A DNA stretch of 60,517 nt from Candidatus Allofournierella merdipullorum (lineage in GTDB: Bacteria > Bacillota > Clostridia > Oscillospirales > Ruminococcaceae). Shown here one piece after another: positions 53,969 to 60,225 of the stretch; within the stretch, counting starts at the first letter, position 1, and the number at the start of each line of letters is the position of its first letter. Both the position numbers and the translations under genes were made by a program. The stretch spans positions 1 to 60,517 of the forward strand of contig DXBV01000013.1 of assembly GCA_019116345.1 (NCBI GenBank), written 5' to 3'. The notes under the pieces are model-generated. The model had not been told where the DNA came from. It searched no databases and worked only from the letters and a program-made list of their open reading frames with translations.

Positions 53969-54400
53969 AGTGCCACCCCTCCGCCCGTTCTGGTGGAGGG
54001 GCAACGGCCTTGGTAGAGGTAGCGCCTCCGCTATTTGGTGGGGGTATGCGCCTCTATTTTTATGCGGCCTCGCTGGCGGGCATACACCGAACAGAGAGAG
54101 CACCAGCAAAACACCTACAGCCCGGCGGAATGTGGGGAATGGGGTGGCCCCATCAGCAGCGTTTGGATAGCCACACGCATTGCTTGCCCGGTATCTGCCC
54201 GACAAAAGAACGGCAGAGATACAGGAGACGGTGCAGGAGACAGCACAGCGGCAGAACACCACACAGCCACCCGGCATAAGCGCGGCAGTGCCTCTTTACA
54301 AAAAGCGCGAGGCAGGCTATACTTTACGCATAGCCCGCCCCGGCGGGTTGTGTGGCTCTTGTATCTGGCTTTGGTCGGCGTTGATACAAGGGCCTTTTCT
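53969..54400 (+). ncRNA. Candidate structured non-coding RNA (about 430 nt)
   Basis: Framed by a promoter and an intrinsic terminator on the + strand, with no persuasive reading frame. Helices that can be read directly: CCCCTCCGCC/GGTGGAGGGG (53976-54001, 6-nt loop); a nested arm in which GGCC (54006-54009) pairs with GGCC (54066-54069), GGTAGAGG (54012-54019) with CCTCTATT (54051-54058), and TAGCG/CGCTA closes a CCTC loop (54020-54033); ATGGGG/CCCCAT (54139-54153); GTATCTGCC with GGCAGA-GATAC (54191-54222); GTGC/GCAC (54231-54246); GGC-GGCTAT with ATAGCC-GCC (54311-54339). GCCACAC (54170-54176) can pair with GTGTGGC (54350-54356) over long range. Its place, in a phage element beside a tRNA, recalls GOLLD and ROOL RNAs; no match was tested. 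Confidence 0.5.
54354..54400 (+). terminator. Terminator of the candidate RNA
   Basis: GGCTCTTGTATC pairs with GATACAAGGGCC (12 bp, one G-U) around a 17-nt loop and is followed by TTTTCTTA. The T run is on the + strand only, so it stops transcripts coming from the tRNA side, not the leftward gene at 54400-54678. Confidence 0.8.
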
Positions 54401-54678
54401 TATGCCACAGCGGAGACGGTGAACCGCTGCACGGTCTGGGGCTTACAGAAGTCGTTGTACATGAACTCATACGCGGCCCGGAAAGCCTTGGTATCAAAGC
54501 GGCTGGTGGTCACGGCCTTGTTGCGGGCGACGTAGCCGCCGCACTCCACTTCTTCCAGCCCGTCCATGCCTGCCTTGATCCGCTCGGCCACGGCCTGCTT
54601 GCGGGCCTCCAGCTCCGCGATCTGGCGGGTGAGGCTGGCGTATTCGTCCAGGTTCTTCTTCATGGTCCTTTGGGTCAT
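54400..54678 (-). CDS. Small phage protein resembling the YqaJ C-terminal domain
   Basis: A 92-aa protein: a helical half (LDEYASLTRQIAELEARKQA) and a beta-like half (GGYVARNKAVTTSRFDTKAF, then MYNDF and QRFTVSA). The same order (coiled helix, glycine turn, T-x-x-x-x-DT-x-A-hydrophobic, Y, then R-F-T/S-V) ends the YqaJ exonuclease in this element (GLSCSWVTRKRTGVDTAAL, EIYKQYL, YRVFSV). It is therefore a stand-alone relative of that domain; role unknown. The start at 54678 follows GGAGG. It has its own divergent promoter, overlapped by RHH-type operators, and a leader of about 160 nt in which I see no gene. Confidence 0.72.
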   Translation of the reverse strand: MTQRTMKKNLDEYASLTRQIAELEARKQAVAERIKAGMDGLEEVECGGYVARNKAVTTSRFDTKAFRAAYEFMYNDFCKPQTVQRFTVSAVA

Positions 54679-54844
54679 TGTTCGTACCTCCATTCTGTTT
54701 GTGGGGGATAGGGCAGGCACCCCGCCGGGCATCTTCTTGTCTATTGCCTCATGCTCACAAGTATATGGCCTGGCGTTTCGGGCGCTTTCGGCCGGGGCCG
54801 CTTTTACGGCTTCTCCCGGGTGCCTTTCCCGTCCCTGTGATTAC

Positions 54845-54962
54845 ATTATACTCTATTGACGCTAATATGTCTATTGACGTGATACACAATCTTTTGAGTA
54901 TATATTAACGCTAATATTGTGCAATATGCATATTGACGCTAATATACATATTGTGCTATAAT
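54845..54962. promoter_or_regulatory. Divergent promoters with four operator repeats
   Basis: Operators: TATTGACGCTAATAT at 54854-54868 and 54931-54945, TATTAACGCTAATAT at 54903-54917 and a degenerate TATTGACGTGATACA at 54872-54886. Leftward promoter: TAGACA (54868-54873), 17 nt, TATAAT (54845-54850); operators 1 and 2 lie on it. Rightward promoter: TTGACG (54933-54938), 18 nt, TATAAT (54957-54962); its -35 is inside operator 4. A palindrome ATATTGTGCAATAT lies between operators 3 and 4. One protein, most simply the RHH protein encoded at once to the right, could shut both promoters. Confidence 0.82.
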
Positions 54963-55016
54963 GTGGATAGTAAAAAAGGCTTTTCGTGAATAGGCTGGCC
55001 AAAAAGGAGGAGACGT

Positions 55017-55211
55017 ATGGCAGTATCAAAAGCACAACAAAAGGCCGTTCAAAAATACGTGCAAAACAATTATGACAGAATAGCGTCGATTACTGTTCCC
55101 AAAGGACATAAAGCAGAGATACAGGCCCATGCGAAGGCACGGGGAGAAAGCATGAACAGCTTCATCAATCGTGCCATTGACGAGGCCATGGAGCGAGACC
55201 GGCAGCAATAA
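55017..55211 (+). CDS. Ribbon-helix-helix (Arc/CopG-like) repressor
   Basis: A 64-aa basic protein. A strand-like segment (DRIASITVPKGHKAEIQ) is followed by two helices (HAKARGESMNSFINRAIDEAME), the ribbon-helix-helix pattern in which the strand pairs in a dimer and reads the major groove; G-E-S-x-N-x-F-I-N is the typical turn. AAGGAGGAG precedes the ATG. Its promoter overlaps operator repeat 4, so it should repress itself and the divergent 92-aa gene. Terminator immediately downstream. Confidence 0.85.
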   Translation: MAVSKAQQKAVQKYVQNNYDRIASITVPKGHKAEIQAHAKARGESMNSFINRAIDEAMERDRQQ

Positions 55212-55234
55212 CGCCCGCAGAGCAACAAGAAAGA

Positions 55235-55259
55235 CCCCGCCACCCGGCGGGGCCTTTTC
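55235..55259 (+). terminator. Terminator of the RHH gene
   Basis: CCCCGCC pairs with GGCGGGG around ACCC, followed by CCTTTTCT. Confidence 0.85.
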
Positions 55260-55937
55260 TGTGTGGCCATGCAGGCCGCGAGAAAATATTCGTAGCGACG
55301 GCGTGAAGCTCAGAGCCGGGCTGGGGGGAGGAGGGGACCGCCCCCCCAGTCAAGTGCCCGGCCACGGCAATGGTAGACCGATGAGTGGAGTTCTTTTTTC
55401 CTCTCCCGGGCACGTGTACCCCCTCCCCCATCAAAAAACGGGGGATGGAGTTTCGTGTCTTTATCGCGTGGGTCCAAGACATTCCCGATTTTACCGCACG
55501 CGCGGGGGTGTGGCGTTTGGTTGTGTCGCCTTGATAGAAAGCAAAACCGCCCGGCTTGCCTTTATGTAGACATACCCCCTTTCGCTGGATTTGGGCCCAG
55601 AGTTGGAAAAAGTTACCCACGCCAGTATGGAATGGCTCGCCGGGGATGAAATCACCCTGGGGGGCGTGCGTCTGGCGTTGTGAATCCATGCGCCGTGGTC
55701 ATAGGCTCAAAACACACGAAAAACGCACAAAAAACGGGGTTCTTTCGCCAAAAATGACTTGGTATTCACAGGTTTTGAGAAGTCAGGCTTTTATACCTCT
55801 ATCCGCGCGCAATATGATCGCGCGCATGACCCACCCCCTCCCGTGTATTTCCCGGTCGGTTTTTCGTGTGGGAGGCGTGCGGTCTTCCGCCCCGGGTCTA
55901 AAATACGACCCGCCGGGGGGGATGGCCTGAGGTATTC
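55260..55937. other. GC-rich non-coding stretch, possible packaging/cos region
   Basis: About 680 bp with no ORF I trust on either strand. It holds CTGGGGGG/CCCCCCAG (55321-55349) with G runs able to form a quadruplex, GTGCCCGG (55354-55361) inverted at CCGGGCAC (55406-55413), GCGCGC repeated in inverted form around AATATGAT (55805-55825) and GGGTC/GACCC (about 55895-55910). In many Firmicutes phages the spot after the early-region activator holds cos and the terminase genes. Here only such a spacer is present. A fragment at 55570-55683 reads like coding sequence (LEKVTHASMEWLAGDEI) but lacks a start. Confidence 0.4.
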
Positions 55938-56876
55938 TCATTCATCCAGCAGCCCGCACAGCTCCGCAACGTCCAGGTCCAGCAGCTCGGCCAGGTGCTT
56001 TGTGTTGGCAGCCGCCAGCCGGCGCTCTTTTTCCTCCTGCCTCTCCACAAGGCGTTCTTCCACACTGCCCCTGTGTGCCCAGGCACCAAAGCCAGTGCCA
56101 CGGTAGGCCCTGGAAAGAAGGTCTTCGCCATAGAACCGGCGCAACGACGCATTCCGGCGCATGGCCCGCAGCCCGTAGTACTCAAGCTGAGCAGCGCGAG
56201 AGGCGCTGACGCCCACGCATTCGCCGGCCTGTTTCAGGGTCAGCTTCTCGAAGAAGCGCCCGCGGACTACTTCCCGCTGCTGCTCCGGCAGCATGGCCAG
56301 CGCCTTATCCAATACGGGCCGCAACGTCTCCAAATACAAGGATTTCTCAAGGCTTTCGAACTCCTGCACAGCCGCCGGGTCGGCTACCATATCCGCGATG
56401 GTGCGGTCATCGTCATCACTGGGCAGCTGTTCATCCAGGCTTGAGGCACTGCTCAGGGGGTCCGCCGGGAGCCGAACCGTTTTCCCCTCCTCTGTGGTCA
56501 TACACCGCCCGTGCCCGCCGATGGTGGCCTCACGGATCTGGTGCTTCACGGAGTATTGAAGTGCGGTCAGAAAAGCCCCCTTCTCCGGGTCGTGGTACTC
56601 GGCGGCCCGCTTCACAGCGAAGAAGCCTTCCTGCTCGAAGTCTTCCAGAGTAAGCCCGGCGGCGTCTGCTATGCTGCGGTTACGGTCATACCACCGCCAG
56701 AACATCGTGTGAAGCACCGGGCGGTTGATCTCCCACAGCTGCGCCAGTGCTGCCTCATTGCCCCGCCGGGCCAGCTGTGCCAGCATGTTGTTCAGTTCCT
56801 GCCGCTGGTCGATGGGCGCAGAGCCGGATTGCATTTGACTGCAAAAACCCTCCGCCGGGGATTGAATATCTTTCAT
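55938..56876 (-). CDS. Phage RNA polymerase sigma-70-like factor (late activator)
   Basis: A 312-aa protein with sigma region 2 (LTLEDFEQEGFFAVKRAAEY, LTALQYSVKHQIREA, about 75-120) and region 4 (ALAMLPEQQREVVRGRFFEK, LTLKQAGECVGVSASRAAQLEYYGLRAMRR, about 190-240), separated by an acidic linker, plus a 70-residue charged helical tail not typical of sigma factors. It resembles the ArpU/RinA-position activators that close phage early regions and turn on late genes. The ribosome site GGGAGGG lies inside a long hairpin. No late genes follow it on the left. Confidence 0.85.
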   Translation of the reverse strand: MKDIQSPAEGFCSQMQSGSAPIDQRQELNNMLAQLARRGNEAALAQLWEINRPVLHTMFWRWYDRNRSIADAAGLTLEDFEQEGFFAVKRAAEYHDPEKGAFLTALQYSVKHQIREATIGGHGRCMTTEEGKTVRLPADPLSSASSLDEQLPSDDDDRTIADMVADPAAVQEFESLEKSLYLETLRPVLDKALAMLPEQQREVVRGRFFEKLTLKQAGECVGVSASRAAQLEYYGLRAMRRNASLRRFYGEDLLSRAYRGTGFGAWAHRGSVEERLVERQEEKERRLAAANTKHLAELLDLDVAELCGLLDE

Positions 56877-56879
56877 TGC

Positions 56880-56941
56880 GCCGCCCTCCCGTTTCTGCTA
56901 TACTGGTCTTGGTGATGGCCGTCCGGGAGGGCGGCTTTTTT
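56880..56941. promoter_or_regulatory. 12-bp perfect inverted repeat covering the sigma gene's ribosome site
   Basis: GCCGCCCTCCCG (56880-56891) and CGGGAGGGCGGC (56924-56935) pair perfectly across 32 nt. On the - strand the GGGAGGG arm is the ribosome-binding site of the sigma-like gene, so the helix would hide it; a TATAGC-like -10 lies in the loop. On the + strand TTTTTT follows the stem, so it would also act as a terminator of rightward transcripts. Confidence 0.75.
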
Positions 56942-57070
56942 ATTTTATCTGCCCGGCGGGCTATCCTTACTCTGGGGGAAGTCCCCCTCCCCCGGGCACC
57001 GGCGACCCCGCGCCGTCCAGCGCCGATTTACACACAGAAGGATTTTTCACCCCGCCGGGCTGGCCTTGGA

Positions 57071-57913
57071 TCATGCCGGGCCGCCGCCTTCTGCCACGTT
57101 CACCTCGATGACCTCGCCGGTGTCGCCGTCCACCACGTAGTCGGCCACGGTGGGCACCTCGCTCATGTCGGGGGCGATGTCGTGCTTGATGGTACCATCA
57201 GAGGCTACCGCTTTCACAAAGTCGCTCTTGAGGGGCGCATATCTCAGCACCTGCTTGAGGACGGTCTTCTTTGCCATCGCGTCGAAGCTGGTCTTCCAGG
57301 GGGAGAAGTCGCTGCCGTAGCTCTGGGAGAACCGCTCGGCGTGAGCCAGGATGTCCTCCTTGCTCATGACTTCAAACCCGAAGCCACCGTCTTTGGTGCG
57401 GAACATGGCATAGTAGCAGGTGACCTCGCCGCGATCCCGCAGGGCGGGCTTGTGGGTGAGCTTCGGCTCCAGGCCGTACTCATAGGAGAACTCGTCGTTC
57501 TCCCGCACGGCTTGGGCCTGGATGATGGACACCTGCCCGCTGCGGTAGGCAAGGTCGATGAGGCCCTTGTACCCGATCTGAAACTGACACTCCAGGACGC
57601 CCTTGTTTTTGTAGGGCAGCAGGTAGGCCTGGCCCAGCGGAGTGTTGGGCTCCAGGCCCAGCTGCGCGGCGGTCATCATCGCGCCCAGAAAGCTCTGGGG
57701 CGTGGTCTCGGCCAGCTTGGGCGTGCTGGAAACTGCTGTCATAACAATACGGGAGAACCGCTCCGGGGTGAGCACGCTGGGCAGCGCCTTTGCAATCTGC
57801 CCCTCCATTTTGGCGATATAGGCGTTCAGAACCTTCTTCGGATCAGTCTTTACTGCGGCGGTATTGCCGGCGGCCTTTGCGATGGTGCCGGCGGTGTTGG
57901 TGGTCATTGCCAT
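57071..57913 (-). CDS. recT: RecT family single-strand annealing protein
   Basis: A 280-aa recombinase that coats single-stranded DNA and anneals it to a homologous strand, partner of a 5'-3' exonuclease. Family pattern: RIVMTAVSSTPKLAETTPQSFL, AAQLGLEPNTPLGQAYLLPYKN, CQFQIGYKGLIDLAYRSG and VYYAMFRTKDG-like segment (here CYYAMFRTKDGG). The ATG at 57913 follows AGGAG that lies within the end of yqaJ, so the pair is tightly coupled. Downstream, 195 nt lead to the sigma-like gene with no full terminator. Confidence 0.95.
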   Translation of the reverse strand: MAMTTNTAGTIAKAAGNTAAVKTDPKKVLNAYIAKMEGQIAKALPSVLTPERFSRIVMTAVSSTPKLAETTPQSFLGAMMTAAQLGLEPNTPLGQAYLLPYKNKGVLECQFQIGYKGLIDLAYRSGQVSIIQAQAVRENDEFSYEYGLEPKLTHKPALRDRGEVTCYYAMFRTKDGGFGFEVMSKEDILAHAERFSQSYGSDFSPWKTSFDAMAKKTVLKQVLRYAPLKSDFVKAVASDGTIKHDIAPDMSEVPTVADYVVDGDTGEVIEVNVAEGGGPA

Positions 57914-57919
57914 GTCAAT

Positions 57920-58879
57920 TTACTCCTTCCTCTCCTTCACCGAGAACACACGATACTCGGTGGTCTTCAGATACTGCTTGTAGATCTCCGGCCGCTCCCG
58001 CTTGAGGGCGGCGGTGTCCACGCCGGTGCGCTTGCGGGTGACCCAGCTGCAGGAAAGGCCATCGGTGAAGCCCAGGGCGGCGGCCCCCATCCGGGCCATG
58101 GTGCGGGCCTTGATGGCGTCCCGCTCGTTCTGCAGGTCAAGGATTGCCTCCTGGATGTGCTGGTACTGAGCAAGCTCTGCGGCGGCGTCCTTCGGTAACA
58201 TCAGCTCCAGGCCGCTGTCCTCCTCCGGGTACATCTGTCGCAATGCGTTCTGGGTGGCGTCGCTGCCGTCCAGCTCCGGCGGCTCCTCCCTCTGCAGCCG
58301 CTCCCAGAACTCCCCCTCGGCAACTGCCAGTGCGCTGATTTCTTCCTCGTCCCGTTCGATGACGAAGTCATAAAACCCACGGTTGAGCACCAGCACCGCC
58401 AGGTACATGCGTTCAAAGCCCATCACGGCCATGTAGTGCTGGCACTGGACGTAGTAGGTCAGCGGGATCTCGCCGCCGGCGAAGTCGTGCTTGTTGTAGA
58501 GGCTGGTGGTTTTGCACTCAAGGCCCGCATTTTCCCCCACGATCTCCCGGTCGATGTCCGCCAGCATCCAGGGCCAGATGGTGGAGCGCCACATCGTGTT
58601 GTTGCGCTTGACCCGCTTGCCGGTGCGCTCCATCCATCGCTCGGCCACGTACTGCTCCAGGTCTCTGCCCTGGCGCATGGCCTCGGTGTCCTCCTTCTCC
58701 GGCAGCGCCCCCACCTTCTCACAGTACAGGTAGTAGGAACTGCTGAACGGGTTAAGGCCCACGATGGTGGAGGCGTCGCTGCCACCGATACCGCTGCGGC
58801 GGTATTCCAGCCACTGCTCGCGGGTGATGGTGGTCACGTTCACCACCGCTTCCCGGCGGGCGCTCTTTTTTGCGGCCAT
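57920..58879 (-). CDS. YqaJ-like viral recombinase/exonuclease
   Basis: A 319-aa lambda-exonuclease-fold nuclease, the RecE/Red-alpha equivalent working with RecT. Motifs: RRSGIGGSDASTIVG near residue 30, TGKRVKRNN, D in ADIDREIVG, LECKTTS (E-x-K) near 122 and VQCQHYMAVMGF near 143, all of the catalytic core. Residues about 235-319 form a separate helical/beta domain that resembles the 92-aa protein encoded at 54400-54678. Start ATG at 58879 follows AAAGGAGG. Confidence 0.94.
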   Translation of the reverse strand: MAAKKSARREAVVNVTTITREQWLEYRRSGIGGSDASTIVGLNPFSSSYYLYCEKVGALPEKEDTEAMRQGRDLEQYVAERWMERTGKRVKRNNTMWRSTIWPWMLADIDREIVGENAGLECKTTSLYNKHDFAGGEIPLTYYVQCQHYMAVMGFERMYLAVLVLNRGFYDFVIERDEEEISALAVAEGEFWERLQREEPPELDGSDATQNALRQMYPEEDSGLELMLPKDAAAELAQYQHIQEAILDLQNERDAIKARTMARMGAAALGFTDGLSCSWVTRKRTGVDTAALKRERPEIYKQYLKTTEYRVFSVKERKE

Positions 58880-58882
58880 ATA

Positions 58883-59101
58883 TCACGCACCTCCTTTCCT
58901 ATGTGGTTGTTTGTCATTCTTGTCGACTTCCAGCCGAATGGCCTTTGCCGCTTCAAACAAATGACTATACACAAAATACAGGCCGTCCAGATGCTCTTCT
59001 GCCGGAAATTCTCCGCTACTCATGGCGGTATAGATTGCACACAAGGCATTGATTCCGCACTCCATGTCATATACAGCTGTGTCAAGATCCATTCGGTTCA
59101 T
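58883..59101 (-). CDS. Small phage protein of unknown function
   Basis: A 72-aa acidic, helical protein (MNRMDLDTAVYDMECGINAL, FPAEEHLDGLYFVYSHLFEAAK). Its stop lies 3 nt before the yqaJ start, and GGAGG is 11 nt upstream of the ATG. Proteins of this size and place are usual in phage early operons; I recognise no family. Confidence 0.7.
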   Translation of the reverse strand: MNRMDLDTAVYDMECGINALCAIYTAMSSGEFPAEEHLDGLYFVYSHLFEAAKAIRLEVDKNDKQPHRKGGA

Positions 59102-59202
59102 TCTTGCATTTTCCTCCGTTTCTTGGTATGATGGAGGCGAAACGGGGCTTCATATCCGCTTCGCCTGTTGCCGCCTTTGGGTGTTCCAGCACCCGGGGCG
59201 GT

Positions 59203-59421
59203 TTATTTTTTTGCATTGACGTCCACCAGAGCGCGGGCCAGGCTGGTGCGGGTTATGTACCGGCCCAGGCCATGCCCCACAAACGGGAATATCCTGGCGG
59301 CGGTCTTTCGGCCAATGCCGGTGTATGCAGATACCTCCAGCACATTCAGGCACTCCTTGTCGGGGAAAGCCGCGATCACGCTTTCCAGTTGGTCACGGTA
59401 TCCGGGCAATTCTTTCGGCAT
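59203..59421 (-). CDS. Helix-turn-helix (excisionase/MerR-like) protein
   Basis: A 72-aa protein with LNVLEVSAYTGIGRKTAARIFPF, a winged-helix start (Y-T-G-I-x-R-K-T is the recognition turn), then GRYITRTSLARAL for the wing. Such proteins serve as excisionase-type or small regulatory factors in phages and ICEs. The start follows AGGAGGTGGAG that overlaps the dnaC-like stop. A 100-nt non-coding gap separates it from the next gene. Confidence 0.75.
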   Translation of the reverse strand: MPKELPGYRDQLESVIAAFPDKECLNVLEVSAYTGIGRKTAARIFPFVGHGLGRYITRTSLARALVDVNAKK

Positions 59422-59424
59422 GGT

Positions 59425-60225
59425 TTACTCCACCTCCTGCATTCGATAATTCTTATCACGGTCTTTGAGGATGGACAGCACGTTCTTACCGGCCAGCTCT
59501 TTGACCCTGGAAGCTATTCCTTCGTCAATGTCCATGAGCTGCTGCAGCGTCCACTCGCTGCTGATGATGGTGAGGCGGTCAGGGTGGTTGTATCGACTGT
59601 AAAGCAGGTCGATTGCAAGGTTTAAGTCCCCCGGCGGGATCATGCAGCCGTTCTGCACCTTGAAAAGGTCGTCGATGTACAGCAGCGGGGCCTTCTGGTA
59701 TTGCTCCATCAGCCGCACATACTCCGGTGTGTTCATCACGGCCTTGAGAACCTGGGCGCTGCTGCGCCATTCCATGTATCTGCCGGACCACCCGACCTTC
59801 AGCAGCCGGTTCATGATCGCCACACACAGGTGTGTTTTGCCGGCTCCCGGCTGCCCGCCGATATAGAACCAGCCCGCCGGGCTTTTTGCGTATGTCATGG
59901 CCTTGGCCTTTGTCTTCTGCTGCCACTCGGCAGTGACGCTGTAGCGGCTGAAGGTGTACCGCGCCAGCATATCGCGGGACAGGCTGCTCTTGCTCGCCCT
60001 CGTCAATCCCCGGCGGACTGTCATACACTCGCATTCCCGCACAGTGTCCATGCTCAGGTAGATCAGCCCCTTGTTGTGGCACACCGGGCAATCGTAGCCG
60101 GTGAGCTTGCCCTCGGCCTCGTTCATCCGGCGCACCTTATCCAGCTCCCAGGCGCTGAGACCTTCCGGCTCTGCCGGCCCGCCGGGTGGCTGGTCAGACA
60201 ACAAGGCCTGCGTATTTTCCGGCAT
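59425..60225 (-). CDS. DnaC-like helicase loader (AAA+ ATPase)
   Basis: A 266-aa AAA+ protein that would load the replicative helicase at the phage origin. Zinc-binding pattern CPVCHNKG then CECM (about 46-70), Walker A IGGQPGAGKTHLCVA near residue 123, Walker B LLYIDDLFK near 181, sensor ISSEW and a GIASRVKEL arginine finger. The ATG at 60225 has AGGAGAAG; it overlaps the upstream replication gene by 32 bp. Usual partner of a phage replication initiator, as here. Confidence 0.92.
   Translation of the reverse strand: MPENTQALLSDQPPGGPAEPEGLSAWELDKVRRMNEAEGKLTGYDCPVCHNKGLIYLSMDTVRECECMTVRRGLTRASKSSLSRDMLARYTFSRYSVTAEWQQKTKAKAMTYAKSPAGWFYIGGQPGAGKTHLCVAIMNRLLKVGWSGRYMEWRSSAQVLKAVMNTPEYVRLMEQYQKAPLLYIDDLFKVQNGCMIPPGDLNLAIDLLYSRYNHPDRLTIISSEWTLQQLMDIDEGIASRVKELAGKNVLSILKDRDKNYRMQEVE

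Noticed and set aside
53951-54277. 108-aa Cys-rich ORF on the - strand in the candidate RNA region
   Set aside because: No ribosome site at its start, no promoter on that strand, and composition set by the GC-rich helices.
54035-54535. 166-codon ORF on the + strand across the candidate RNA
   Set aside because: It runs through a strong terminator and the antisense of the 92-aa gene; no ribosome site; no recognisable fold.
55321-55349. G-quadruplex as a functional element
   Set aside because: G runs are there, but the same bases pair in a hairpin and the region is GC-rich overall; noted only as part of the spacer.
55570-55683. Short coding-like fragment (LEKVTHASMEWLAGDEI) on the + strand
   Set aside because: It is protein-like but lacks a start codon and ribosome site and follows an in-frame TAG; at most a relic, not called as a gene.
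55165-55689. 174-codon ORF on the - strand in the GC-rich spacer
   Set aside because: It overlaps the antisense of the RHH gene and terminator and has low-complexity, Gly/Pro/Arg/His-biased composition.
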